DNA of 64,000 nucleotides from an uncultured Alphaproteobacteria bacterium (GCA_951812805.1 CATOSZ010000003.1:1256557-1320556), one strand, 5' to 3'. Shown: positions 25,412 to 34,047, counted from the first letter of the stretch. Made by a program: numbers and translations. The notes: generated from the letters alone by a model not told the origin.

Positions 25412-26794
25412 CTATAGTCGCCCTTCCCCGCCCGGGTAAAAGCTTTGCACCAGCTCGTCCAGGCCGCGCAGCTCCGTCACCGCGAGCGGCGGGCGGGCGC
25501 GCTTCTTCGAGGCCTTGGCCGTCACCGCCTTTTGGAATCCCAGTTTCGCCGCCTCCTTCAGGCGCACGTCGCTCTGACTGACCGGGCGCACCTCGCCGGA
25601 GAGGCTGATTTCGCCGAACAGCACGGTTTCCGCCGGCAGGGCGACGTCGAGCAGGGAGGAGACGAGGGCCGCGGCGACCGCGAGATCGGCTGCCGGCTCG
25701 ACGATGCGAAGCCCGCCGGCGATGTTGAGATAGACGTCGCGCCCGGCGATCGCCAGGCCGCAGCGCGCATCCAGCACCGCCATCACCATGGCCAGCCGGT
25801 TGGAATCCCAGCCCACCACGGTGCGGCGCGGCGTGCCGAGGGGCGAATCGGCGACCAGGGCCTGGATCTCGACCAGCAGGGGCCGCGTGCCCTCGATGCC
25901 GGCGAAGACGGCGGTGCCGCTGACCGGGCCGCCGTCACGTTCCGCCAGGAACAGGGAGGACGGGTTGGCGACCTCCATCAGGCCGCCGTCGCTCATCTCG
26001 AAGACGCCGATCTCGTCGGTCGGGCCGAAGCGGTTCTTCACCGCGCGCATGATGCGGAACTGATGGCCGCGCTCGCCCTCGAAATAGAGCACGGTGTCGA
26101 CCATGTGCTCCAGCACCCGGGGGCCTGCGATCTGCCCCTCCTTGGTGACATGGCCGACCAGCAGCAGGGCGATGTCGCGCCGCTTGGCGATACGGATCAG
26201 CTCCTGCGCGGAAGAGCGGACCTGCGCGACGGTGCCGGGGGCGCTTTCCAGCGCGTCGACATACATGGTCTGGATCGAATCGATGACCACGACCCTGGGC
26301 GCGCCCTCCCCGTTCAGGGTTTCGGCGATGTCGCGCACGCTAGTCGCCGCGGCGAGTTCGACCGGTGCGCGTTCGGCGCCCAGGCGGCGAGCCCGCATGC
26401 GGATCTGCGCCGTCGCCTCTTCGCCCGAGATATAGGCGCAACGGACCCCCTGGCGGGCCAGCGCCGCGACCGCCTGCAACAGCAGGGTCGACTTGCCGAT
26501 GCCCGGATCGCCACCGATCAGCACCGCCGAGCCCGGTACCAGGCCTCCGCCGACCACGCGGTCCAGCTCGCCCAGGCCGGTTACCATGCGCGGCGGTTCC
26601 TCCCCGTCGGGAAGGTCGAGGGGCTGCAGGGCGATCCGCCGCCCCTTGCCCTTACCGAGACCCTTGGGCACGGACTCGGGTGCGGCCTCCTCGACGATGG
26701 TGTTCCACTCACCACAGGCGCCACAGCGCCCCGACCAGCGCCGGCTGACCGCACCGCAATCCTGGCAGACGTAGTGTTGTTGCGCCCGGGCCAT
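25412..26794 (-). CDS. radA: DNA repair protein RadA (Sms)
   Basis: 460 residues, normal length. It is a RecA-like branch migration ATPase in recombinational repair. The N-terminal zinc finger is CQDCG then CGACG; the Walker A loop is GGDPGIGKST; the RadA-specific KNRFG motif (KNRFGPTDE) and a C-terminal Lon-like domain follow. The IS1182-type element starts only 13 bp upstream of the ATG, so the original upstream promoter or operon is cut off. The AGGG kept in the duplicated CTAGGG still gives a ribosome site. Confidence 0.95.
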   Translation of the reverse strand: MARAQQHYVCQDCGAVSRRWSGRCGACGEWNTIVEEAAPESVPKGLGKGKGRRIALQPLDLPDGEEPPRMVTGLGELDRVVGGGLVPGSAVLIGGDPGIGKSTLLLQAVAALARQGVRCAYISGEEATAQIRMRARRLGAERAPVELAAATSVRDIAETLNGEGAPRVVVIDSIQTMYVDALESAPGTVAQVRSSAQELIRIAKRRDIALLLVGHVTKEGQIAGPRVLEHMVDTVLYFEGERGHQFRIMRAVKNRFGPTDEIGVFEMSDGGLMEVANPSSLFLAERDGGPVSGTAVFAGIEGTRPLLVEIQALVADSPLGTPRRTVVGWDSNRLAMVMAVLDARCGLAIAGRDVYLNIAGGLRIVEPAADLAVAAALVSSLLDVALPAETVLFGEISLSGEVRPVSQSDVRLKEAAKLGFQKAVTAKASKKRARPPLAVTELRGLDELVQSFYPGGEGRL

Positions 26795-26807
26795 GGCGTG
26801 GCCCTAG

Positions 26808-28351
26808 CAGCCTGTCGGACTTGAGCCGAGTTTCGAGATGAGATTCACTGTCACGGTCTGATTCTCTCCTGCGCGGTGATTTTGTGATGAGCAACTTTCG
26901 ACAGGTTGACCGGGAGACCAGCTATCTTCTGCCGCCTTCGGTGGACGAATGGCTGCCTGATCGTCATCTGGCGCGCTTCGTGGTCGATGTGCTGGAGCAG
27001 CTGGATCTCTCTGCGTTCGTGAAGGCCTATCGTGGTTCGGGCTCGGCGGCGCATCACCCGAGCGTCCTGCTGGGCCTGCTGATCTACGGCTACGCGACGG
27101 GGGTGCATTCCAGCCGGAAGCTGGAGCGGGCGAGCTATGATTCGGTGGCCTTCCGCTTCATCGCGGCAAACGACCACCCCGACCACGACACGATCGCCAC
27201 GTTCCGCCGTCGCTTCCTGCCGCTGATCGAGGGGCTGTTCGTGCAGGTTCTGCTGCTGGCGCGGCAGGCCGGCATGCTGCAACTGGGCACGGTGGCGCTG
27301 GACGGGACGAAGATCCATGCCGACGCGAGCCGGCACAGCGCCCTGTCGTGGCAGCGTGCGGGCGAGATCGAAGCCCGGCTGCGGGCCGAGGTGGCGGAGT
27401 TGATGGCGTTGGCGGAAGCGGCGGACCGGTCCGAGGTTCCCGACGGCATGAGCGTGCCGGAGGAGCTGGCACGGCGCGAGGACCGGCTGGCGGCGATCGC
27501 CGCGGCGAAGGCGGAGATCGAGGCGCGGGCGGCCGAGCGTCATGCGCGGGAGCAGGCGGAGTACGAAGAGAAGCTGGCAGCCCGCGAGGCGAAGGAAACG
27601 CGGACCGGCCGCAAGCCGGGCGGGCGGCCACCGAAGCCGCCGGAGCCGGGGCCACGGGCGAAGGACCAGGTCAACCTGACGGACCCGGACTCGCGCATCA
27701 TGCCGGTGGCCGGCGGCGGCTTCGAGCAGTGCTACAACGCCCAGGCTGCGGTGGCCGCCGGCAGCCTGCTGGTGGTCAGCGCCGACGTGGTGCAGGCGGC
27801 GAACGACAAGCAGCAGATCGAACCGACGCTCGAAGCACTCGCCGGCCTGCCGGACGGGCTTGGCGAGGTCGAGACCCTGTTGGCGGACAGCGGCTACTTC
27901 AGCCAGGCCAACGTCGAGGCCTGCGGGGAAGCGGAGATCGCGCCGCTGATCGCGCTCGGCCGGGAGCACCACCATCTTTCCTGGCGGGACCGCTTCGCCG
28001 AGGCGCCGCCAGCGCCCGAGGATCCGACGCCGCTCGAGGCGATGTGCCATCGCCTGGCCACACCCGAGGGCCGGGCGCTCTACGCGCTTCGCAAGCAGAC
28101 GCCGGAGCCGGTGTTCGGCATCATCAAATCGGTGATGGGCTTGCGTCAGTTCAGCCTGCGCGGCCTCGACAAGGCGAAGGGGGAATGGACCTTGGCCACG
28201 CTCTCCTGGAACATCAAGCGGATGTTCGTCCTCAGCCACGCCTGAACGGGCGGGCCAACCCGCGTTCGCAACTTCATGGGGGTAAATCCATGACATCGAC
28301 GCCCGCCAAGCCAATCTTACCAATCCTTGCATGCCCGAGTCCGACAGGCTG
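26808..28351 (+). mobile_element. IS1182-type insertion sequence, copy 1
   Basis: 1544 bp with terminal inverted repeats CAGCCTGTCGGACT (right end as its complement; two mismatches extend it to about 19 bp). CTAG flanks both ends (26804-26807 and 28352-28355), fitting a 4-bp target duplication. It encodes one transposase. The second copy at 52199 has the same length and, as far as I can compare, the same sequence, so transposition is recent. It separates radA from the dioxygenase whose TAG stop lies in the target CTAG. Confidence 0.9.
26887..28245 (+). CDS. IS1182-type transposase (copy 1)
   Basis: 452 residues with the DUF772-type N-terminal domain (PPSVDEWLPDRHLARFVVDVLEQLD, HHPSVLLGLLIYGYATG). 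A DDE catalytic domain has Asp in LDGTKIHADAS, Asp in LADSGYFS and a late Glu region (KQTPEPVFGIIKSVMG). A Lys/Glu/Ala-rich insert with a coiled-coil look lies between about 150 and 230. ATG 26887 was taken; GTG at 26884 is an alternative. No frame disruption, so likely active. Confidence 0.93.
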   Translation: MSNFRQVDRETSYLLPPSVDEWLPDRHLARFVVDVLEQLDLSAFVKAYRGSGSAAHHPSVLLGLLIYGYATGVHSSRKLERASYDSVAFRFIAANDHPDHDTIATFRRRFLPLIEGLFVQVLLLARQAGMLQLGTVALDGTKIHADASRHSALSWQRAGEIEARLRAEVAELMALAEAADRSEVPDGMSVPEELARREDRLAAIAAAKAEIEARAAERHAREQAEYEEKLAAREAKETRTGRKPGGRPPKPPEPGPRAKDQVNLTDPDSRIMPVAGGGFEQCYNAQAAVAAGSLLVVSADVVQAANDKQQIEPTLEALAGLPDGLGEVETLLADSGYFSQANVEACGEAEIAPLIALGREHHHLSWRDRFAEAPPAPEDPTPLEAMCHRLATPEGRALYALRKQTPEPVFGIIKSVMGLRQFSLRGLDKAKGEWTLATLSWNIKRMFVLSHA

Positions 28352-29203
28352 CTAGCGCGGCCGGTCCCCCTTGACTTGGGCCCGCAGCATGACGCGCCGG
28401 CTGCTCGCGTCGAAGGCCTCGCGCCGATGGATCATCGAACGGTTGTCCCAGACGATCAGGTCGCCGGTTCGCCAAACATGCTCGTAGTAGAATTCGTCCC
28501 GCCCGCAGAACTCCCAGATTTCGTCGAGGGCCCGCTCGCTCTCCGCCAGGGGGAGGCCGTCGATGTAGCCGTTGCGTCGGCGGCCGAGGAAGATCGACTG
28601 TCGTCCGCTTTCCGGATGGGTGCGGACGATCGGATGGCTGACGCCCGGCGCCTGGCTCGGATCGTTCACCGCCTCGGCGCCCTTCCTGAGTTCGCCGGCA
28701 CTTGTGTAGGAGGAATTGTGCTTGGCCGTGCGGCCCTCGATCACCGCGCGCAGATGCGCCGGCAGGGCGTCGAGGGCGGCGGCCATGGAGCCGAAGGAGG
28801 TGTTGCCGCCCGAGGGCGGGATTTCCTGGGCATAGAGCAGGCTCGCCGTCGGCGGCGCGTCGAGATAGGACATGTCGGTGTGCCACTCCGCCTCGCCCGC
28901 GCCGAGGGAGCCGATCGGCTTGCCGTTCTCGACCACGTTGGAGATGTACCAGACGAAGGGTGCCTCGTCGGCACCGGCGCCGTCGCGCGCGCTGCGCTCG
29001 CTGGCGGGTGGGCTCTCCAACTCGCCGAAGCGCGCGGCCAGCGCCTGCAGGGCCGCGCCGTCGAGCGCCTGGTCCCGAATCACCATCACGCCGCTGTCGA
29101 CCCAGGCCCGGCGCAGCGCGGCGAAGTCATCGTCCGAGAGGGCCGCGAGATCCGCACCCCGCACCTCGACGCCGACATTCTCCTTCAGCGGAATAAGTTC
29201 CAT
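28352..29203 (-). CDS. TauD/TfdA family Fe(II)/2-oxoglutarate dioxygenase
   Basis: 283 residues. The iron triad is His-x-Asp in EWHTDMSY (H108, D110) and the distal His in NRSMIHRR near residue 260, with the 2-oxoglutarate Arg a little later. Members hydroxylate sulfonates, phenoxy acids or other substrates next to a leaving group. It is last in a minus-strand CoA-thioester operon, 17 bp after the enoyl-CoA hydratase. Its stop TAG lies in the CTAG used by the IS1182 element. The ATG at 29203 (MELIPL) follows an AGGGA site. Confidence 0.88.
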   Translation of the reverse strand: MELIPLKENVGVEVRGADLAALSDDDFAALRRAWVDSGVMVIRDQALDGAALQALAARFGELESPPASERSARDGAGADEAPFVWYISNVVENGKPIGSLGAGEAEWHTDMSYLDAPPTASLLYAQEIPPSGGNTSFGSMAAALDALPAHLRAVIEGRTAKHNSSYTSAGELRKGAEAVNDPSQAPGVSHPIVRTHPESGRQSIFLGRRRNGYIDGLPLAESERALDEIWEFCGRDEFYYEHVWRTGDLIVWDNRSMIHRREAFDASSRRVMLRAQVKGDRPR

Positions 29204-29220
29204 CGGCTCGTCCCTTCTCC

Positions 29221-30012
29221 TCAACGCCCCGTGAAATTCGGCTGCCGCTTCGCCTGGAAGGCGTCCAAGCCCTCGACCACGTCCTCGGAGCGGAAGTGCG
29301 ACATCAGCATGGTGTATTCGAGGTTTATGGCGGTGTCGAGCGACTGTTCCATGCCGTCGCGCACCAGCCGTTTCATCGCCGCGATGGAGAGCGGGCTTTT
29401 GCCCGCGATCTCTTCACCCAGTGCCTGGACATGGCCGATGAGGTCGTCGTCCGCCACCACTTCGTTGACCAGACCCATCTCGCGCAGTTCCTCGGCCGTG
29501 ACAAAGCGACCGGTGAACAGCAGTGCCTTGGCCCGGGTCGGGCCGATCTTGCGCGGCAGGCGGATCGAGCCGGCGCCGCCCGGGATCAGGCCGTAGTTGG
29601 CATGGGCGTCGCCGATCCGCGCGCTCGCGGCTGCGATCACCAAATCGCAGGCGAGGATGGTCTCCAAGCCCCCGGCCGCCGCGATCCCGTTCACCGCCGC
29701 GATCACCGGCAGGCGCGAGGTTTCCATTCGATACAACACGGCGAGCAGGGGCTGCACGAATTCGCGCCCGAACCGCTCGACGTCCTCGGCCAGCAGGCCG
29801 CGAATCGCCTTCAGGTCGGCACCGGCACAGAACGCCCGGCCGGCGCCGGTCAGCGCGATGGCGCGCACCTCCGCGTCGCCCTCGGCCTGGCTCAGCGCCG
29901 CGTCGAGCGCATGCGCTAGCGGAATCGTCAAAGCGTTCAGGGCGTCGGGGCGGTTCAGGGTCAGCCAGGCGACCGGGCCACGGCGTTCGTAGAGGACGGG
30001 ATCCTCGCTCAT
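29221..30012 (-). CDS. Enoyl-CoA hydratase/isomerase family protein
   Basis: 263 residues, crotonase fold. AGRAFCAGADLKAIRG is the oxyanion-hole strand. In the second loop AAAGGLETILACDLVIA, a Glu is present where catalytic hydratases have one. GDAHANYGLIPGGAGSIRLPRKIG follows. GAGGAG upstream of the ATG at 30012 fixes the start. It probably hydrates an enoyl-CoA made in the same operon. The upstream DUF35-SDR gene stops 20 bp before it. Confidence 0.88.
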   Translation of the reverse strand: MSEDPVLYERRGPVAWLTLNRPDALNALTIPLAHALDAALSQAEGDAEVRAIALTGAGRAFCAGADLKAIRGLLAEDVERFGREFVQPLLAVLYRMETSRLPVIAAVNGIAAAGGLETILACDLVIAAASARIGDAHANYGLIPGGAGSIRLPRKIGPTRAKALLFTGRFVTAEELREMGLVNEVVADDDLIGHVQALGEEIAGKSPLSIAAMKRLVRDGMEQSLDTAINLEYTMLMSHFRSEDVVEGLDAFQAKRQPNFTGR

Positions 30013-30032
30013 GTCGTTCTCCTCGTTTCTGG

Positions 30033-31184
30033 TCAGTCCGCTTCCGGCAGATAGCCGGCGAGTTCGCGTTCCACCGCCTTGGCGTCCTCGTCGAGGCGGG
30101 CCCTGAGTTCGCCCGCCATGTCGCCCGGATAGCAATCCTCCCGGCCGTCGAGAATCGCGCCGACCGTCTCGCGGGCGACGGCCGCGGGCGACATCTTGGG
30201 CGGTGGAAAGTCGGCCGACATCGCCGTGTCGACGGCACCCGGATAGACCCCCATGACCCGCACGCCCCAGGGTGCCAGCTCCGCCCGCACCCCCTGGGTC
30301 AGGGAATGCAGCGCCGCCTTGGAGGCGCAGTAGGAGCCCATCAGCGGCAAATTCACATGCGCCAGGATGGTCGAGAGATTGACGATCAGGCCGACGTTGC
30401 GCCGCTTCATCGCCGGCGCGACGGCGCGAATCAGCCTGAGCGTGCCGAGATAGTTGACCTGGATCTCCGCCTCCGCCGCGGCCATGGCACCGGCCGCCAG
30501 CAGCCCTTCGTTGAAGTTGCGCCCGGCGTTGTTAACGAGGATTTCCACCCCGGCCAGGGCATCGGCCGCCGCCGCAATCGTTTCCGGCCGCGTAAGGTCG
30601 AGGGTGAGCGGCGTTATGGGCCCCGCCGCCGCAATGCCGCCGTCACGGCTCGCCGCCAGGATTCGCCCGGCCCCGGCCTCGGCGAAGGCGGCGACCAGGG
30701 CCCGGCCGATGCCGCCGTTGGCGCCGGTGACCAAAACGCAACGGCCGGCGATCTCGCCGTTGGGAACGCTCATGGCTTTCTCGTCTCCCTGTCGTCGGGC
30801 CCGGAAGACCGCCTGGCCGGCGGCATCGAGGCGGAGGTGGAGTTCGATACCGTCGCCGGGCGCCATTTCGCCCTCGACATGCGCCGCGACGGTCGGACCG
30901 GCATCGAGGCGCACGGTGGCGATGTCGCACGGCATGCGACGGTCGAAGTATTCGGCGCTGGAACGATGCAGCCGCGTCGTCGCCAGGCAGCGGCCGACCC
31001 CCGACACCACGCGCCATTCCAATCCGTCCGACAGGCACGCGCTACAGAACTCGCCCGACGGATACTGGATGTGACCGCAGGCCGTGCAGACCGGCAAGCG
31101 CAATTCGCCCCGGGCCGCGGCCGAGGTCAGCCGCAGCGCTTCGGGACCGCGGCCGGCAGGCGGCAGGTGCGGACGTTTTCTCAT
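30033..31184 (-). CDS. Fusion of a DUF35 (Zn-ribbon/OB-fold) domain and an SDR dehydrogenase
   Basis: 383 residues. Residues 1-135 are a DUF35 protein: Cys4 zinc ribbon (C33, C36, C47, C50 in CTACG ... CSACLSDG) then an OB-fold (VSGVGRCLATTRLH). From Met138 on it is a classical SDR: TGANGGIG, NNAGRN, S271, Y285 and K289. DUF35 proteins normally partner a thiolase or thiolase-like protein, whose gene directly precedes and overlaps by ATGA. The SDR start (ATG at 30773) still has a GGGAGACGAG ribosome-like stretch, so the fusion may come from a one-base shift that removed an ATGA overlap. It might therefore also make a separate SDR. Confidence 0.85.
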   Translation of the reverse strand: MRKRPHLPPAGRGPEALRLTSAAARGELRLPVCTACGHIQYPSGEFCSACLSDGLEWRVVSGVGRCLATTRLHRSSAEYFDRRMPCDIATVRLDAGPTVAAHVEGEMAPGDGIELHLRLDAAGQAVFRARRQGDEKAMSVPNGEIAGRCVLVTGANGGIGRALVAAFAEAGAGRILAASRDGGIAAAGPITPLTLDLTRPETIAAAADALAGVEILVNNAGRNFNEGLLAAGAMAAAEAEIQVNYLGTLRLIRAVAPAMKRRNVGLIVNLSTILAHVNLPLMGSYCASKAALHSLTQGVRAELAPWGVRVMGVYPGAVDTAMSADFPPPKMSPAAVARETVGAILDGREDCYPGDMAGELRARLDEDAKAVERELAGYLPEAD

Positions 31185-32359
31185 CCCGCCGCCCCCGCGC
31201 GGAGGATTGCCGCGCCGCAAGTCACCCCTTTCAGGTAATTGACCATGCCGAAGCCGGCGACCATGCCGTGCCGCGCCCCCTCGACCCGGTGGCCGAGGGT
31301 TTCTCCGGTGAGCTGGCGGATACCCTCGACCACGCCGAGCGCGCCGCCCGCGGCACCCGCCTGGCCGACCGAAAGCTGCCCGCCCGAGGTATTCACCGGC
31401 AGGCCGCCGCCGCCGAGCTCCAGCGAGGTCCGGCGCACGAAATCCACCGCATCGCCCCCCGGCGCCAGGCCGAGGTTTTCGATCTGCCAGAGCACGACGA
31501 CGGGATAGTCGTCGTAGGCCTGCAGGAAATCGATCTCGCCTGGCCCGATGCCGGCCTGTTCATAGAGCCCCTCGGCCTCCAGCGCCCAGCCGCCGCGGCT
31601 CTGGACCGCGTCACCGGCAAGCGCGTCGTGACGTTCGACCGCGCCGGCGATGGTCGCATGGGCGAGGCCGAGGCTGCGCGCGCGGTCCGTCGACATCACG
31701 AGGAAGGCTTCACCGCCCGCACACGGCATGACGCAATCGAAGAGATGCAGGGGCTCGGCGATCGGCCGGGCCGCGAGATAAGCCTCCAGCGTCAGGGGAC
31801 GGCGCAGCAGCGCCATCGGATTGGCCGCGGCATGGGCCCGCTGGGCGATGCAGAGCTTGGCGAAATCCTCCCGGGTGGCGCCGCGCTCGGCCATGAAACG
31901 CTGGGTGATCATGGCGAAGACGGCGTTCGGGCCGGCGGCGCCGTAGGGATGCATGGCATCGCGCGCATAGCCGGAGAAGTTGGCGATCAGCTGGTTGAAG
32001 TCGCCCTTGCCCATGTTGTCCGCGGCGAGGCAGGCGACGACGTCGGCCTCGCCGGCCTGCACGGCGCGGGCCGCACGGCGCAGCGCTAGGATCGACGAGG
32101 TGCCGCCGACCTGGATGTCTTCGAGGAAACGCAGCGAGAGGCCGAGCTGTTCGGTCATCGCCGCGGCGCCGTCCGGGCCGAGCGTGAAACTCGCGAGCGC
32201 CAGGCCGTCGATGTCGTGTTTCCCGAGGCCGCTTCGCGCCTGGCACTCGGCCAGCAGGCGCGCGAGGTACCACCCGCTCGACCGCCGGCTGTGGCGCGCA
32301 TAGCCGAGTGTCACCGGCGTCGTCAGCGCCACGCCTTCATAACTGGCGACAGCCGTCAT
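31181..32359 (-). CDS. Thiolase-like protein (SCP-x / Ltp type) lacking the nucleophilic Cys
   Basis: 392 residues of thiolase fold. At the position of the acylated Cys the sequence is QVGGTSSILA (T87), so a classic thiolase Claisen reaction is unlikely. The late HxxG-type site also differs (GGQLSVGQAG). Known Cys-less relatives (Ltp-type) act as retro-aldolases when bound to a DUF35 protein, and a DUF35 domain is encoded next. I infer an aldolase splitting a 3-hydroxyacyl-CoA. It is the first gene of the minus-strand operon; the divergent hydrolase gene starts about 80 bp away, so the promoter is between them. Confidence 0.85.
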   Translation of the reverse strand: MTAVASYEGVALTTPVTLGYARHSRRSSGWYLARLLAECQARSGLGKHDIDGLALASFTLGPDGAAAMTEQLGLSLRFLEDIQVGGTSSILALRRAARAVQAGEADVVACLAADNMGKGDFNQLIANFSGYARDAMHPYGAAGPNAVFAMITQRFMAERGATREDFAKLCIAQRAHAAANPMALLRRPLTLEAYLAARPIAEPLHLFDCVMPCAGGEAFLVMSTDRARSLGLAHATIAGAVERHDALAGDAVQSRGGWALEAEGLYEQAGIGPGEIDFLQAYDDYPVVVLWQIENLGLAPGGDAVDFVRRTSLELGGGGLPVNTSGGQLSVGQAGAAGGALGVVEGIRQLTGETLGHRVEGARHGMVAGFGMVNYLKGVTCGAAILRAGAAG

Positions 32360-32438
32360 GGCCCCGTCCCTGGATGGTTCGCTCCGGGCGCACTGTGCGC
32401 TATCCTCCGGCCAGAGCGCAATCGGGAGGAACGCTGAG

Positions 32439-33674
32439 ATGCAGGGACGGGACGTTGAAATTCAGGCGGCGGACGGCGGTGCCTTCCCCGCCTACATGAG
32501 CTTGCCCGAGGGCGGCAGCGGGCCGGGCCTCGTGGTGTTGCAGGAAATCTTCGGCGTCAACGGCCATATCCGTGCCGTCTGCGATTATTTCGCCGAGGAA
32601 GGCTATGTGACGCTCGCCCCCGACATGTTCTGGCGCGACGAGCCGGGCTTCCAGACCGGCTATGACGAGGACGGCTTCGCCAAGGCCTTCGCCGCGATGG
32701 GCCGCTTCGACGCGGACAAGGGGGCGGAGGATATCGCCGCCGCCGTCACCTGGCTGCGCGGGCAGGAGGCCTGCACCGGCGGCGTCGGCGCCATGGGCTT
32801 CTGCCTCGGCGGCAAGCTCGCCTTCTTGGCGGCGACCCGGGCCGGCGTCGACTGCGCCATCGGCTATTACGGGGTCGGCATCGAGAACAGCCTGGACGAG
32901 CTGGCGGGCACGGACTGCCCGATCATGCTGCACTTCGCCGGTGCCGACGAGTATGTGCCGCCCGACGCGGTGGCCAAAATCGAAGCTGGCTGCGCCGACC
33001 GGCCCGACACGGAGATCTACACCTATCCGGGCGCCGATCACGGCTTCAATTGCGACGAACGGGACAACTACGACCGGCCGACGGCGATCATGGCCCATTC
33101 ACGGAGCATCGCCCTGCTGCGCCGCACGCTCGGCCCCGACTACAATCTGAGCGCGCTCTGGGACGAGCATTGCGCCTGCGAGTTCGGCACAAGGGACGCG
33201 GACGCCACCATGGCGACCATGGTGGCCGAGCCCTATGTCAACCACATCCCGACGCTGACCGGCGGCGTCGGCTACCGCGACCTCTACCGCTTCTACAAGC
33301 ACCATTTCATTCCCAAGACGCCGGCCGACACCGCCCTGGTGCCGATCAGCCGCACCGTCGGCGCCGACCGCGTCGTGGACGAGATGATCTTCTCCTTCAC
33401 CCACGACATCGAGATCGACTGGATGCTGCCGGGGGTGGCGCCGACCGGCCGGAAGGTGGAAGTCCCCCTCGTCGCCATCGTCTGCTTCCGCGGCGACAAG
33501 CTCTATAACGAGCACATCTATTGGGACCAGGCCTCGGTGCTGGCGCAGATCGGCCTGTTGGATCCGGCCGGCCTGCCGATCGCCGGGGTGGAAACCGCAC
33601 GCAAGGTCGTCGACCAGACCCAACCGTCGAACCGGCTGATGGGACGCTGGTCGGAAAGCGAGGGCCAAGGATAA
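32439..33674 (+). CDS. Dienelactone hydrolase fused to a SnoaL-like domain
   Basis: 411 residues. Residues 1-225 are a dienelactone hydrolase: EIFGVNGHIR with the oxyanion Glu (E36), GFCLGGK with the nucleophile Cys (C122), Asp in GADEYVP and His in YPGADHGFN. About 240-400 are an NTF2/SnoaL-like domain (YVNHIPTLTGG, FSFTHDIEIDWMLPG). Strong GGGAGGA upstream of ATG 32439. It is divergent from the thiolase-like operon and probably shares its promoter region. A lactone or enol-lactone from the same pathway is a fitting substrate, by inference. Confidence 0.85.
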   Translation: MQGRDVEIQAADGGAFPAYMSLPEGGSGPGLVVLQEIFGVNGHIRAVCDYFAEEGYVTLAPDMFWRDEPGFQTGYDEDGFAKAFAAMGRFDADKGAEDIAAAVTWLRGQEACTGGVGAMGFCLGGKLAFLAATRAGVDCAIGYYGVGIENSLDELAGTDCPIMLHFAGADEYVPPDAVAKIEAGCADRPDTEIYTYPGADHGFNCDERDNYDRPTAIMAHSRSIALLRRTLGPDYNLSALWDEHCACEFGTRDADATMATMVAEPYVNHIPTLTGGVGYRDLYRFYKHHFIPKTPADTALVPISRTVGADRVVDEMIFSFTHDIEIDWMLPGVAPTGRKVEVPLVAIVCFRGDKLYNEHIYWDQASVLAQIGLLDPAGLPIAGVETARKVVDQTQPSNRLMGRWSESEGQG

Positions 33675-33693
33675 CCGCTGCCCGTCGCCGCGA

Positions 33694-33927
33694 CTATTCG
33701 ATGACGTCGAGGACCTCGACGGCGACGGTATTGCCGCGGACGATGATTTCGCCGCGCCCGAAGGGTCGATTGTTGACGTAGATCCAGACCCGGTCGTTGA
33801 TCCAGGCGTCGAGCTCGATCACCGCGCCGCGGCCCATCTTCAACAACTGATAGATCGGCATGACCGACGTGCCGATGACGACGGAGATTTCCAGATCGAC
33901 GTCGCCGATGGCGCTTTCGGGAGTCAT
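33694..33927 (-). CDS. Small orphan FliN/SpoA-domain protein
   Basis: 77 residues, consisting of one SpoA (FliN C-terminal) domain: VDLEISVVIGTSVMPIYQLLKMGRGAVIELD, then a DRVWIYVNNRPFGRGEIIV loop, then VEVLDVIE. This is the domain order of flagellar switch protein FliN, though FliN is usually over 90 residues. GAGGAG at good spacing precedes the ATG. No other flagellar or secretion gene is near, so it may be a remote part of the switch or a stand-alone protein. It converges with the hydrolase fusion (19 bp). Confidence 0.8.
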   Translation of the reverse strand: MTPESAIGDVDLEISVVIGTSVMPIYQLLKMGRGAVIELDAWINDRVWIYVNNRPFGRGEIIVRGNTVAVEVLDVIE

Positions 33928-34047
33928 GGGCGGTTCTCCTCAGCCGCGGGGCCGGTGCGGTCCACACCGGTGCATCGGCGCACACCCTAGCCGACACGAT
34001 ATTGCCGCATGGTTAACGCGAGCGGCGAAACCGCATCACCGGTAATA

